Source: Clostridiales bacterium (GTDB taxonomy: Bacteria > Bacillota > Clostridia > Christensenellales > Aristaeellaceae). From it: a DNA stretch of 64,000 bases. A program made the position numbers and the translations under genes. Position 1 is the first letter of the stretch. Every line of letters starts with the position of its first letter. Below are positions 40,987 through 50,422 of the stretch, piece by piece. The stretch spans positions 49,249-113,248 of the forward strand of contig SVGY01000007.1 of the NCBI GenBank assembly GCA_015056145.1, written 5' to 3'. The notes beneath the pieces were generated by a model. It saw nothing but the letters and a program-made list of their open reading frames with translations. It ran no database searches and had not been told where the DNA came from.

Positions 40987-41811
40987 ATGGCCGTACAGCT
41001 CATCGCCATGGATATGGACGGCACGCTGCTCAACAAGGCACAACAGATCACCCCGGCCACATTGGAAGCGCTGCGCCTTGCTCAAAAGAAAGGCGTGAAG
41101 CTGGCTATCTGTTCCGGACGCTGCGTCGGCGACAGCGGCCTTTTTGCGCTGAAATACGGCTTTGAGGATATGGCCATCCTTGGCCTCAATGGTGCATACT
41201 GCCTGGAAAATCCCCGGGCGGAGGCGTATGTGAACCACGTTATGGAAACCAAAACCGCAGAATACTGCTGGCAGCTTGCCCGCAGCGAAAAAATCACCAT
41301 GGGCTGCTTTTTGCAGAATCAGATTGCCGTTTTCCAGGGAGATACGCCCAATGAGGATATTTTCTGGTGCGGCAGCTGGGGCAAGCGTCCGCTGGCACCG
41401 GTTTTTCTGGAGGGGGAAGAGGCCTTCTGGAATGCTTTTCAGCACGGGATGAACAAAATGGTGTTCATCGATGAGAACGGAACGAAACTGCCTCAATTGC
41501 AAAAACATCTGGAGACGCTGCCGCAGATCGATGTGACCGCTTCCTGGTGGAACAATCTGGAGTTGATGCCCCACGGCATTGAAAAGGGGCGGGCGGTGAA
41601 GGAGCTTGCTGAGAAGCTGCGCATCAGCCCCGAAAATGTGATGGCCATCGGCGACTATGACAACGACCTTGGCATGCTGCGCTATGCGGGTGTGAGCGTG
41701 GCTATGGAAAATGCATCAGAAAGCGTGAAAAAGTGCGCCCGCTATCACACTTTGTCCTGTGAAGAGGATGGCGTGGCAGAGGCTGTCCGGCGGTTTGTAC
41801 TTTTTTCATAA
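40987..41811 (+). CDS. HAD-superfamily Cof-type phosphatase
   Basis: 274 residues. DMDGTLL with Asp9 and Asp11 is HAD motif I, and GDYDNDLGML near residue 218 is motif III/IV. A C2B cap domain between them (about 85-190) places it in the Cof/sugar-phosphatase group. Substrates of this group are varied small phosphates. GGGGGACAAGTAAT precedes the ATG. Confidence 0.93.
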   Translation: MAVQLIAMDMDGTLLNKAQQITPATLEALRLAQKKGVKLAICSGRCVGDSGLFALKYGFEDMAILGLNGAYCLENPRAEAYVNHVMETKTAEYCWQLARSEKITMGCFLQNQIAVFQGDTPNEDIFWCGSWGKRPLAPVFLEGEEAFWNAFQHGMNKMVFIDENGTKLPQLQKHLETLPQIDVTASWWNNLELMPHGIEKGRAVKELAEKLRISPENVMAIGDYDNDLGMLRYAGVSVAMENASESVKKCARYHTLSCEEDGVAEAVRRFVLFS

Positions 41812-41830
41812 TCCGCCGAAAACTGTTGTG

Positions 41831-41859
41831 TTGCGCAAATCGATTTTTTCATGTATACT
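41831..41859 (+). promoter_or_regulatory. Promoter of darA
   Basis: TTGCGC, 17-base spacer, TATACT. The -10 is good, the -35 matches at 3 of 6 positions. Confidence 0.6.
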
Positions 41860-41901
41860 GATGGTGGAGACATATAATCCCCCCAATAAGGAGGAAAGAA
41901 T

Positions 41902-42231
41902 ATGAAGCTTATTATTGCTATCGTCCAGGATGAAGACGCTTCCCGTTTGATCAGCCAGCTGATGAATGACGGTTTTGGCGTGACCAAGCTGGCCACCACC
42001 GGCGGTTTCCTGCGTGCAGGCAACACCACCCTGCTGGTGGGTGTTGAGGATGACCGCTTCCAGGCCGCAATGGACCTGATCGAAAAGGTGTGCAAGAGCC
42101 GCAAACAGATCACGCCTTCTCCTTCCTCCATGGTGGGCATGCCCGGTTCCTACGCTCCCTATCCTATTGAGGTTATCGTGGGCGGCGCAACCGTGTTTGT
42201 ACTGACCGTGGATCAATTTGTGAAACTCTGA
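41902..42231 (+). CDS. darA: Cyclic-di-AMP receptor, PII-like
   Basis: 109 residues, the size of DarA/PstA. KLIIAIVQDEDA at the N-terminus and TTGGFLRAGNTTLLVGVED around residue 33-50 are characteristic of this PII-like trimer, which binds c-di-AMP with a large T-loop. It lies just before holB, as in Bacillus, where darA is in the tmk-holB-ricT region. Codon usage is biased and an AAGGAGG precedes the ATG, indicating good expression. Confidence 0.93.
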   Translation: MKLIIAIVQDEDASRLISQLMNDGFGVTKLATTGGFLRAGNTTLLVGVEDDRFQAAMDLIEKVCKSRKQITPSPSSMVGMPGSYAPYPIEVIVGGATVFVLTVDQFVKL

Positions 42232-42247
42232 GGAGACGGGACGGATT

Positions 42248-43267
42248 TTGAAACAGCAAACGCATTCGGCGGCCTGGCCTGTATTTACGGATTATGACCG
42301 CCTGAGCGCCGGCTGTCGGATTGCCATGCAGCAATTCCGCACCGGAGAAATGGTTCATGCATATTTGCTAACGGGTGCCCGGGGCCTTGGCAAGCGTACT
42401 TTTGCCAGGGTACTTGCCAGCACCCTGTTTTGCATGTCCGAACACAAGCCCTGTGGCCATTGCGAAGGCTGCCGCAGGGTATGGGACTGGAACGAGCCGG
42501 ACGTTATCACCTTGTTTGCGGATGATGGCAAGCAAATTAAGGTAGACGAGGTGCGCGAAGTGATCCGCACGGTGGGCCAGCATTCCTTTGGCGCAGGGCA
42601 CCGGGTGGTGCTTGTCGAGCCAGTGGAGAAGCTGACCCCCGGCGCACAGAACTGCCTTTTGAAAACCCTGGAAGAACCTATCAGCAATGTGGTCTTTATC
42701 CTGATGACCCACGAGCTGACTGCAACCCTTGGCACCATCGCTTCCCGCTGCGTACGGGTGAAAATGCAACCCTGGCCCGATGAAATACTGGGTCCCGTAA
42801 TGGAGAAAATGGGGTATGATAAAAACCGCATCCCTTCGGCCCTTGGCCTGAGCGGCGGCAATATCGGCATGGCGCTGGAAAGCCTGGAGGATGCAGAGGG
42901 CGAAGAGGAAAGCCGCAGCTTTGCATTTAAAGTGCTGGCAAGCCAGACCGATGCAGATATTCTGGCCCTGTCCACCGCCCTCAAGGATGGCAAGGCAGAT
43001 GCCGAGCAATACCTGACGGCGCTGGAAACCGCATTCCATCAGGTGCTGATGATGAAAGCAGGCCTGCTGCCCCGGGAAGCCCTTTCCAGATATCCGGAAA
43101 AATGGCTGGATATGGCGGCGGATGCAGGAGAAGATTCCCTGAACCGGCTTTTGGACGCTGTGTTCCTTGCCAGGCGGCGCAGAGCCGGGCAGGTGAACTG
43201 GCAGTCAACGCTGGATCAGTTAATGATGACGATATTGGAGGAACAGAAAACATGGCACAGATCGTAG
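42248..43267 (+). CDS. holB: DNA polymerase III subunit delta'
   Basis: 339 residues. AAA+ clamp-loader subunit with a P-loop-like GARGLGKRT at 43-51 and a zinc module of Cys62, Cys69, Cys72 and Cys75. It reads GLGKR rather than GxGKT/S: some delta' proteins retain a degenerate P-loop and do not hydrolyse ATP. The start is TTG with AGGAGACGGGA upstream. It overlaps the ricT start by 16 bases. Confidence 0.9.
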   Translation: MKQQTHSAAWPVFTDYDRLSAGCRIAMQQFRTGEMVHAYLLTGARGLGKRTFARVLASTLFCMSEHKPCGHCEGCRRVWDWNEPDVITLFADDGKQIKVDEVREVIRTVGQHSFGAGHRVVLVEPVEKLTPGAQNCLLKTLEEPISNVVFILMTHELTATLGTIASRCVRVKMQPWPDEILGPVMEKMGYDKNRIPSALGLSGGNIGMALESLEDAEGEEESRSFAFKVLASQTDADILALSTALKDGKADAEQYLTALETAFHQVLMMKAGLLPREALSRYPEKWLDMAADAGEDSLNRLLDAVFLARRRRAGQVNWQSTLDQLMMTILEEQKTWHRS

Positions 43268-44268
43268 GCGTTCGCTTCAAGAACGCCGGCAAGCTGTATT
43301 ATTTTGACCCGGGCAAGCTCTGGCCTGCCGCCGGTGATTTTGTAATCGTGGAAACTGCCCGTGGCCTCGAATACGGACAGGTGATCACCGGTGTGAGACA
43401 GGTGGAGGAAGAAAGCCTCGTGACGCCTCTCAAGCCTGTGGTGCGTATTGCAAGCGAGCAGGATATCCGTCACGCTGCGGAAAACGCCGCCTTTGAAAAA
43501 GAAGCCTACGGCATTTGCCAGCAGAAGATCGGGGAACACAAGCTGGATATGAAACTAGTGGGCGTGGAGCAAACTTTTGATAATTCCAAGATCCTGTTCT
43601 ATTTTACTGCTAACGGGCGTGTGGACTTCCGCTCCCTGGTGAAGGATCTGGCTACGGTATTCCATACCCGTATTGAGCTGCGGCAGATCGGCGTAAGGGA
43701 CGAAGCCAAGATGCTTGGCGGCCTTGGCCCTTGCGGCCGGCCCATTTGCTGCGGCAGTTTCCTTGGAGATTTCCAGCCCGTCAGCATCAAAATGGCCAAG
43801 GAACAGAATCTTTCCCTCAACCCCACCAAGATCAGCGGCGTATGCGGCAGGCTTATGTGTTGCCTCAAATTTGAGGAAGACCATTACGAGGCCACCAGCA
43901 AGCGCATGCCCAAGATGGGTAAGGAAGTGGAATCCCCCGAGGGCAAGGGCACGGTGATCGACCTGAACATTCTGAAGGAAACCGTCACCATCCGCATTGT
44001 GAAGGGCGATTCTTCTGAAATCAAGGTTTTCCCCCTTGAGGAGCTCAAGTGGAACAAGCCCCAGCAGGAAGCCAATCGTGAAAAGGCGGAACAGAAAGAG
44101 ACCAGGGAACCGAGAGAAAGCCGGGAGCCCGGCCAGGGCCGCAGCCGCAGTGCACGCCGACAGCCCGAGGAAGAACCCCTCGCTGAAGAACCTGTGGAGG
44201 AAAAAGCCGCCGAGCCCGAAAATGACTGGCGCAAGGCAATTGAACAGGCCCTGAAAGCCTCCCGGTAA
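43252..44268 (+). CDS. ricT: RicT / YaaT (PSP1-domain protein)
   Basis: 338 residues. The PSP1 domain (about 1-120) is followed by the Cys-rich region: CGRPICC (Cys161, 166, 167) and CGRLMCC (Cys198, 203, 204). With RicA and RicF it forms an iron-sulphur-containing complex that directs RNase Y cleavage and affects competence, biofilm and Spo0A phosphorylation in B. subtilis (established). The C-terminal 60 residues are a charged Arg/Glu-rich tail that family members often have in different forms. The ATG at 43252 follows GGAGGAAC; the longer frame back to 43102 overlaps holB without a site. Confidence 0.93.
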   Translation: MAQIVGVRFKNAGKLYYFDPGKLWPAAGDFVIVETARGLEYGQVITGVRQVEEESLVTPLKPVVRIASEQDIRHAAENAAFEKEAYGICQQKIGEHKLDMKLVGVEQTFDNSKILFYFTANGRVDFRSLVKDLATVFHTRIELRQIGVRDEAKMLGGLGPCGRPICCGSFLGDFQPVSIKMAKEQNLSLNPTKISGVCGRLMCCLKFEEDHYEATSKRMPKMGKEVESPEGKGTVIDLNILKETVTIRIVKGDSSEIKVFPLEELKWNKPQQEANREKAEQKETREPRESREPGQGRSRSARRQPEEEPLAEEPVEEKAAEPENDWRKAIEQALKASR

Positions 44269-44393
44269 AATGGTATTCCATATGCGGTAATGATTGTTTT
44301 TTGCTTGTGCATACTTGCAATAAGCCGCTATTCGTGATATGATTTCATTGTCAGCCGAAAGGCTGCCGCCACTACGACAGGAGGTAAACAACG

Positions 44394-44564
44394 ATGGCAT
44401 ATGTAATTTCTGACGAGTGCCTCAGCTGCGGCGCTTGCGTTTCCGAATGCCCCGTGGACGCTATCAGCGAAGGCGATGGCAAGTTCGTGATCGACGCCGA
44501 TAAGTGCATCGAGTGCGGTGCTTGCGCTGGTGCTTGCCCCGTTGGCGCTCCCGCTCAGGCCTAA
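44394..44564 (+). CDS. 2[4Fe-4S] ferredoxin
   Basis: 56 residues with two CxxCxxCxxxCP clusters: [12 protein letters not shown] (residues 9-20) and [12 protein letters not shown] (38-49). It is a clostridial-type low-potential electron carrier; it would serve enzymes such as the indolepyruvate oxidoreductase encoded at 50.4-52.8 kb. ACAGGAGG precedes the ATG, and a strong terminator follows directly. It is 125 bases after ricT and probably has its own promoter. Confidence 0.97.
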   Translation: MAYVISDECLSCGACVSECPVDAISEGDGKFVIDADKCIECGACAGACPVGAPAQA

Positions 44565-44580
44565 TTGAACGGAACAATAA

Positions 44581-44605
44581 AACAGGACGCATTGTGCGTC
44601 CTGTT
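44581..44605. terminator. Terminator of the ferredoxin gene
   Basis: AACAGGACGCA pairs with TGCGTCCTGTT around a 3-base loop, then T4. Shared with the convergent M48 peptidase gene. Confidence 0.93.
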
Positions 44606-44622
44606 TTTGTATGGGGATTTTG

Positions 44623-45462
44623 TCAGAAAGAGTGGGGGAAGGATACGGGCGTGTGAGCCATTTCATAACGCTTGTAGAGCGACTTGTATTGGTCGCTTTC
44701 CGCAAAGGCACGCAGCTCGTTTACCCGCATGCTCAGGAAGGGATGGCTCTGCCCCATGAGGGAAACATATTGCAGGCTTTTGTTCCAGAGAGACTGATCC
44801 TTTATGGCAGAATAATCCTCCGCCTGCTTCAGGTAGCTTTCCAGGTTCAGCTCGCCATATTTGGTTACGCCGCCGCCGGCCAGAATCTGCAGCGCCTCCA
44901 GCATGGGCTGGGGATCGCCAAGACAGATGGCAGCAGCCCGGTCACAGCTGAGCTCGCTCATGCGCATCCACTGGAAAAGAGGCAGCTTCAGCGGAGCAGA
45001 CAAAAGGCCCAGGCCCAGAAGATCCGCTCCGGCGCCCAGAAGAAGATTGCCCAGTGTGTGGTACAGCACATGGTGACAGGCCACATGTGCCACCTCGTGG
45101 GCCAGCACTGCCCGGAGCTGGGCTTGCGTCATGGCGTTTACAAGGCCGGTGGTCACGGTAATGGATACGATGCTGTCGCCCTGGGTGTAGGCGTTGATGG
45201 CAGGGGTCTGCTCCAGATAAAATTCGGGCAGCTCCTTAACGCCCAGAGTCTCGCACAGGGGCGGCAGGAAGGCATAAAGGCTGGGCAGCTGGTCAGGGCC
45301 AAGGCGCACCTTGTTGGCAAGATTTACGCCCCGGAGCATGTTTTCCGTGAAGACCTTCATCACCGTTTTCAGGGCGATGGTAAAACCGGGGACGGCCTTC
45401 AACTCGTTGAGGGTTTTCTGGTCCTTGGGGTGAGTGTACTCGTCGGGCTTGAGAACAAACAT
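44623..45462 (-). CDS. M48-family metallopeptidase
   Basis: 279 residues. HEVAH at 122-126 is the zinc site with ELSCDRAA as the third ligand region, the M48 pattern. A single hydrophobic stretch (about 135-155) follows the active site, but the multi-helix membrane domain of HtpX is missing, so this is a soluble or loosely membrane-associated form. The start at 45462 is set by AAAGGAGG; an upstream in-frame stretch has no site. Confidence 0.88.
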   Translation of the reverse strand: MFVLKPDEYTHPKDQKTLNELKAVPGFTIALKTVMKVFTENMLRGVNLANKVRLGPDQLPSLYAFLPPLCETLGVKELPEFYLEQTPAINAYTQGDSIVSITVTTGLVNAMTQAQLRAVLAHEVAHVACHHVLYHTLGNLLLGAGADLLGLGLLSAPLKLPLFQWMRMSELSCDRAAAICLGDPQPMLEALQILAGGGVTKYGELNLESYLKQAEDYSAIKDQSLWNKSLQYVSLMGQSHPFLSMRVNELRAFAESDQYKSLYKRYEMAHTPVSFPHSF

Positions 45463-45660
45463 GGCGGAAGGCCTCCTTTGCATGAAAAAAGGAAACAAAA
45501 GATATATACAGTATAGCGTAAACCGTCTTGCGCTGCAAGGGCAGGGCGCAAGGATGGAACAGGGCCGAAACTGTGAAAAAACTTTCACTGGGCGACGTTG
45601 AGAAAACATGGTATATTTAGCGGGGATACAAAGAAAAAACAGCATGAGCGGGGGATGAAT

Positions 45661-46857
45661 ATGCGTATCAGCTCAGAAATGGCAAGACGCTTTTTGCTTC
45701 TGAAACACGGCCTTCTGGGTCCGTATCGCTTCTCTGGCAAGGAGGGAGCGATGGCCTATGTGCGTCAGTGCGGATGCATACAGTTCGATCCCATAGATAT
45801 TTGCGGTAAAAATGCGGAGCTGGTTTTGCATGCCCGTGTGAAGGGCTTTACAAAGCAAATGCTCTGGGAATTGCTGTACAGGGAGCGCAGGCTGGTGGAT
45901 TATCCGGATAAAAATATGGCGATTTTTCCCGTGGAGGACTGGCCAAGCTTTGAACGCTTCCGTCAGGCAGCCCGGGAGGGTGGCAGCAGGTTTGAAGGGC
46001 TTGATGAACTGCTGGATAAAGCCCGGGAGCATATCCGCACAAACGGCCCGGCCAATGGTGATGAATTGCCCATTGATGGTAAGTTTTGGTGGAAATCCTC
46101 GGTGCACTGGTCAAACGGTAAAAATGCAGCCAGAGCGGCTCTGGAGCAGATGTATTCCACCGGCGAGATGATCATTCATCATAAGGAAGGCAGCAGAAAA
46201 AGCTACGATTTTGCATACAGGCACATTCCTGCGCACATCCTCAATGCGCCCGATCCTATGCCCATAGAGGAAGACCACCTGAAGTGGCGCATCCGGCGGC
46301 GTATTGGTGCGGTGGGGCTTATGTGGAACCGCCCCTCGGATACATGGCTGAATATCTGGGGCCTTACGGCAGAACAACGCACATGTGCCTTTGAAAGCCT
46401 GGAGGCAGAAGGAAGCATTTGCAGCCTGGAGGTGGAGGGAATCCGTGGAAAGCTGTATCACCTCTGCGAAGATGAAGCGTTGCTGCAACAGGTTCTTTCC
46501 GGCGAAAAGCTGAAAAGCCGCTGCGAGGTGATTGCGCCCCTGGATTGCCTGATGTGGGACAGAAAGCTGATCAAAGCGCTGTTCGGCTTTGAGTATTCCT
46601 GGGAGATATATACGCCGGAAGCCCGGCGCAAGTACGGTTATTATGTGCTGCCGCTGCTTTGGGGCGACCGGTTTATCGGCCGGGTGGAACCCGTAAGGGA
46701 CAAGGGAAGTGGCACGCTTAAGATCAAAAACCTCTGGCTGGAGGACGGCGTAAAGAAAACAAAACAGATACAAAGCGCCCTGGAGGCATGCCTGAAACGG
46801 CTCGCTGCCTTGAATGGCCTTGAAAACGTAAGCTGGCAAAACCCTTCCGGCTTGTAA
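45661..46857 (+). CDS. YcaQ-like winged-helix DNA glycosylase family protein
   Basis: 398 residues. The series of winged-helix modules with QCGCIQFDPIDICGKNAELVLHAR near residue 40 and ALFGFEYSWEIYTPEARRKYGYYVLPLLWGDRFIGR near 310-340 matches the HTH_42/YcaQ family. E. coli YcaQ removes interstrand-crosslinked or alkylated bases. The catalytic Gln-X-Gln position cannot be confirmed by eye (here QFD). The start lies after GCGGGGG; an in-frame ATG two codons earlier is possible. Confidence 0.85.
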   Translation: MRISSEMARRFLLLKHGLLGPYRFSGKEGAMAYVRQCGCIQFDPIDICGKNAELVLHARVKGFTKQMLWELLYRERRLVDYPDKNMAIFPVEDWPSFERFRQAAREGGSRFEGLDELLDKAREHIRTNGPANGDELPIDGKFWWKSSVHWSNGKNAARAALEQMYSTGEMIIHHKEGSRKSYDFAYRHIPAHILNAPDPMPIEEDHLKWRIRRRIGAVGLMWNRPSDTWLNIWGLTAEQRTCAFESLEAEGSICSLEVEGIRGKLYHLCEDEALLQQVLSGEKLKSRCEVIAPLDCLMWDRKLIKALFGFEYSWEIYTPEARRKYGYYVLPLLWGDRFIGRVEPVRDKGSGTLKIKNLWLEDGVKKTKQIQSALEACLKRLAALNGLENVSWQNPSGL

Positions 46858-46867
46858 AAAACTGTGC

Positions 46868-46873
46868 TATAAT
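46868..46873 (+). promoter_or_regulatory. Extended -10 element before argH
   Basis: TGCTATAAT; no good -35. The 16-base context AACTGTGCTATAATAG also occurs before pfkA. Confidence 0.6.
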
Positions 46874-46917
46874 AGCCCTGTTTTGATTTCCCTATTTTTG
46901 ATACGGAGTTGATAGAT

Positions 46918-48300
46918 TTGAGCAAGCTTTGGGCAGGACGTTTTGAAAAACCCACCAATGCACTTCTGGATGATTTTCAGTCCTCTATTCCTTTTGATCA
47001 GCGGCTTTTGCGCTGCGATGTGACCGGCTCCATTGCCCACGCCACCATGCTGGGCGAGCAGGGCATTATCTCACGGGAGGACTCGGAGCTCATCGTCAGT
47101 GGTTTGAAGGAAATCCTTGCCCAGTACGATGCGGGGCAGCTTGAAATTGACATGAGCGCCGAGGATGTGCACATGTTTGTGGAGGCCCTGCTGACCGAGC
47201 GCATCGGCGATGCAGGCAAGCGCCTGCACACGGGCCGCAGCCGCAACGATCAGGTGGCGCTGGATGTGCGCATGTACGCAAGGGAAGCCTGCCTTACCGT
47301 GAAGGGTCTTTTGATGAAGCTGCTTCACCTTGTGGCCGATCTTTCCAAAGAACACGCACAGACCATCATGGCTGGCTATACCCATTTGCAGAAGGCGCAG
47401 CCCGTAACGCTGGGTTTCCATCTGATGGCTTATTTCCAGATGTTCAAGCGGGATGTGGTTCGCTTTGAACATGCCTATGAGGCCGCCGACGTGATGCCCC
47501 TTGGCAGCGGTGCGCTGGCAGGCACCACCTATCCCCTGAACCGGCAGCGGGTGGCTGAACTGCTTGGTTTTTCCGAGGTGACGGACAACGCCATGGACGG
47601 CGTAAGCGACCGTGACTTTCTGCTGGACTTCCTCAGTGGAGCCAGCGTGTTGATGATGCACCTGAGCCGCTTCTGTGAAGAGCTGATCCTGTGGAGCAGC
47701 ACCGAATTTGGCACCGCCGTGATGGACGACGGATTCGCCACCGGCTCCAGCATTATGCCCCAGAAGAAGAACCCTGACGCCTGCGAGCTGACCCGCGGCA
47801 AAACGGGCCGTGTCTACGGCGACCTGATGGCCCTCCTTACCGTGATGAAGGGCCTGCCTCTTGCCTATAACAAGGATATGCAGGAGGACAAGGAAGCCTT
47901 CTTTGATGCGTACGATACCATTCTCAAGTGCCTGCCCACCTTCACCGAGATGCTCCGCACTACCGCTTTCCGCAAGGAAAAACTCTACGAAAGCGCAGGC
48001 CTTGGCTTCACCAATGCCACCGACCTGGCAGACTATCTGGTGGGCAAAGGCGTTCCCTTCCGTGATGCTCATCATGTGAGCGGTTCTCTGGTGGGTAAGT
48101 GTGTCCGGGAAAACCGGGCTCTGTGTGATCTTACCCTTGAAGAGCTGAAAGAAGCCCATCCCTCTTTTGAAGAGGATATCTACACCGCCATTTCGTTGGA
48201 AAGCTGCGTCAACCGTCGCAGCCTCATCGGCGGTCCTGCTCCGGAAACCGTTCTGGGCAGCGTGGAACGTGGCCTTGAATGGCTGAAAAAACACGAATAA
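46918..48300 (+). CDS. argH: Argininosuccinate lyase
   Basis: 460 residues, full length. Cleaves argininosuccinate to arginine and fumarate, the last step of arginine synthesis. TGRSRNDQVALD near 105-116 and the fumarase-superfamily signature GSSIMPQKKNP at 276-286 are intact. The start is TTG at 46918, because GGAG lies 9 bases upstream and it gives the family's MSKLWAGRF opening; a TTG at 46909 is too close. It lies 38 kb from argCJBD and has its own promoter without an obvious ArgR site. Confidence 0.97.
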   Translation: MSKLWAGRFEKPTNALLDDFQSSIPFDQRLLRCDVTGSIAHATMLGEQGIISREDSELIVSGLKEILAQYDAGQLEIDMSAEDVHMFVEALLTERIGDAGKRLHTGRSRNDQVALDVRMYAREACLTVKGLLMKLLHLVADLSKEHAQTIMAGYTHLQKAQPVTLGFHLMAYFQMFKRDVVRFEHAYEAADVMPLGSGALAGTTYPLNRQRVAELLGFSEVTDNAMDGVSDRDFLLDFLSGASVLMMHLSRFCEELILWSSTEFGTAVMDDGFATGSSIMPQKKNPDACELTRGKTGRVYGDLMALLTVMKGLPLAYNKDMQEDKEAFFDAYDTILKCLPTFTEMLRTTAFRKEKLYESAGLGFTNATDLADYLVGKGVPFRDAHHVSGSLVGKCVRENRALCDLTLEELKEAHPSFEEDIYTAISLESCVNRRSLIGGPAPETVLGSVERGLEWLKKHE

Positions 48301-48305
48301 AGCCA

Positions 48306-48342
48306 GAAAAGGGACAGGAGCGGAAAGGTTTCTGTCCTTTTC
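48306..48342 (+). terminator. Terminator of argH
   Basis: GAAAAGGGACAG pairs with CTGTCCTTTTC (one bulge) around a 14-base loop; only a weak T tract (TTCTT) follows. Confidence 0.65.
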
Positions 48343-48421
48343 TTATGATGCAAAAGAAGGCTGAAATCAGTGTGCGTGGTGATTCGGAACAAGAAAATAC
48401 ACGAGGAAGGAGCGTGTCTTT

Positions 48422-48904
48422 TTGATCAGGGAAGTGGAGGAAAAACACATCGCTCAATGCGTGAAGGTGATCCGGGAAAGCTTTTTAACGGTTGCGGAAA
48501 GGTTTGGTTTTACTGCGGAAAATGCGCCGCTGTTTACTGCCTTCGCAACAACGGATGATACGCTAAAACGGCATTTTGAACTGGAACACCGCCCCATGTA
48601 TGCCTTTTTTGACGGGGATACCGTTGTAGGATACTATTCTCTTTTATTGCAGGCTGATGGTCTGTGCGAATTGAATCATTTATGCGTAAGCCCTGCTCAC
48701 CGGGGAAAAGGCATTGGGGCTGAACTTCTGGAGCACGCATTTATGGCCGCCAAGGAACGGAATTGCCGAAAGATGAACATCGGTATCGTCGAGGAAAACA
48801 GGACGCTGAGAAAATGGTACGAATCCTTTGGTTTTGTGCACCTGGGCAGCAAAAAGCCAAAATCTCTGCCGTTTGTTTGTGGGTTCATGGAGAAGTGTTT
48901 GTAA
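48422..48904 (+). CDS. GNAT family N-acetyltransferase
   Basis: 160 residues. LNHLCVSPAHRGKGIGAELLEH carries the acetyl-CoA loop (RGKGIG), and IVEENRTLRKWYESFGF completes the fold. Start is TTG with GGAAGGAG 9 bases upstream. Monocistronic between two terminators. Substrate unknown. Confidence 0.9.
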   Translation: MIREVEEKHIAQCVKVIRESFLTVAERFGFTAENAPLFTAFATTDDTLKRHFELEHRPMYAFFDGDTVVGYYSLLLQADGLCELNHLCVSPAHRGKGIGAELLEHAFMAAKERNCRKMNIGIVEENRTLRKWYESFGFVHLGSKKPKSLPFVCGFMEKCL

Positions 48905-48951
48905 ATCAAACTATGGTATGTAAGGCAGGACCTCTGCCCTGATCACAGAAT

Positions 48952-48976
48952 GCGGAGGCTTCGCCTTGCTTTTTTT
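48952..48976 (+). terminator. Terminator of the GNAT gene
   Basis: GAGGC/GCCTT hairpin with a TTC loop and a bulged base, followed by seven T. Confidence 0.7.
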
Positions 48977-48980
48977 ATGT

Positions 48981-49018
48981 GCAGCAAGGCCTCCTTTGGC
49001 ATGCTGCATCTTTTTTTT
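48981..49018 (+). terminator. Second terminator before paaK
   Basis: GCAGCA pairs with TGCTGC and GCC with GGC inside, followed by ATC and nine T. Confidence 0.75.
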
Positions 49019-49111
49019 TGCGGTGGGTTGTGCTATACTGTAAAGTAACCTTTCTGTATAGAAATACAAACCCGGGAAAGGCATATGTAGAACGGAAGGA
49101 GCAACCCCCCG

Positions 49112-50404
49112 ATGGCGATTTGGAATCCCGCTGTGGAGTGCGCTAAGCGAAGTGACATTGAGAAAATCCAGCTGGAAAGGCTGAAATGGAGCGTACAGCA
49201 GGCTTACGATAATGTACCCATGTACCGTGAAAAAATGGAAAAGGCGGGCGTAAAGCCCAGCGATATCAAGACTCTGAAGGATATTCAGAAGATCCCCCTC
49301 ACCAGCAAGCTGGAGCTCAGGGAGCAGTATCCCTTCAAGCTGCTGGCTGTGCCCATGAAGCAAGTGGTTCGTATCCACGCTTCCAGCGGCACCACCGGCC
49401 AGCCCATCACCGGCTGCTACACCAAGGGCGATCTGGAAACCTGGGCAGAGTGCATCGCCCGTATTGCTACCGCCGGCGGCGTTACCGATGAGGATATCGC
49501 TCAGATCAGCTTCGGCTATGGTATGTTTACAGGCGCATTCGGCCTGCATTATGGTCTTGAGAAGATCGGCGCTTCCATCATCCCTATTTCCAGCGGCAAT
49601 ACGGAGAGGCAGATCAACATTATGCGGGATTTTGGCTCCACTGCGCTGATCGCTACCCCCAGCTATGCCATGTATCTGGCGGAAACTGCCCAGAAGATGG
49701 ACATGCTTAAGGATATCAAGCTCAGAGTGGGCCTCTTTGGCGCAGAAGCCAGCACCTACGAAATGCAGAAGGAGCTGGAGCAGCGTTTTGGCATCCTGGT
49801 GACGGAAAACTACGGCCTTACCGAAGTGATGGGCCCCGGCGTTTCCGGCGAATGCGAATACAAAACCGGCATGCATATCAACGAGGACTGCTTCCTTGCG
49901 GAGATCATCGATCCGGATACCGAGGAAGTCCTTCCCCTGGGCGAGCAGGGCGAACTGGTGCTGACCACCCTTGCCAAGGAGGCTCAGCCCGCTATCCGTT
50001 ACCGCACAAGGGATATCACCCGGCTCATCGAAGAGCCCTGCCCCTGTGGACGAACCAGCCTGCGCATGGAAAAAATCAAGGGACGCAGCGACGATATGCT
50101 CATCATCCGTGGCGTGAACGTGTTCCCCTCCCAGATTGAGAGCGTGCTCATCGGTCAGCAGGGAATCGGCCCCCATTACGAGATCGTGGTCACCAGAGAA
50201 AACTACACTGATCACCTGCAGGTGAAGGTGGAGCTGGTGGACGCTTCCCTCCTGGATCGCTATGGCGAACTGGAAGCCCTGCAGCGCAAGATCCGGAACG
50301 ATCTGCATACGGTTCTTCAGCTTGGCGTGGAGGTAACGTTGGTTTCCCCCAACACCCTCAAGCGTTTTGAAGGCAAGGCCAAGCGTGTGACCGATTTGAG
50401 ATAA
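49112..50404 (+). CDS. paaK: Phenylacetate-CoA ligase family protein (first copy)
   Basis: 430 residues, acyl-adenylate-forming enzyme. SSGTTGQP at 91-98 is the ATP loop, NYGLTEVMGPG near 230 binds the adenylate, and [20 protein letters not shown] near 325-345 is the hinge. It links arylacetates such as phenylacetate or indoleacetate to CoA, or runs in reverse to gain ATP. It opens a five-gene group with iorA, iorB, a second paaK and an ACT protein. An extended -10 TGCTATACT (49034-49039) is a promoter candidate. Confidence 0.93.
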   Translation: MAIWNPAVECAKRSDIEKIQLERLKWSVQQAYDNVPMYREKMEKAGVKPSDIKTLKDIQKIPLTSKLELREQYPFKLLAVPMKQVVRIHASSGTTGQPITGCYTKGDLETWAECIARIATAGGVTDEDIAQISFGYGMFTGAFGLHYGLEKIGASIIPISSGNTERQINIMRDFGSTALIATPSYAMYLAETAQKMDMLKDIKLRVGLFGAEASTYEMQKELEQRFGILVTENYGLTEVMGPGVSGECEYKTGMHINEDCFLAEIIDPDTEEVLPLGEQGELVLTTLAKEAQPAIRYRTRDITRLIEEPCPCGRTSLRMEKIKGRSDDMLIIRGVNVFPSQIESVLIGQQGIGPHYEIVVTRENYTDHLQVKVELVDASLLDRYGELEALQRKIRNDLHTVLQLGVEVTLVSPNTLKRFEGKAKRVTDLR

Positions 50405-50422
50405 ACAAAGGAGCAAGTATAT

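Noticed and set aside
38604..41060. An open minus-strand frame of 818 codons
   Set aside because: Antisense to ilvE, the unknown gene and the RluA gene; shadow of their codon bias.
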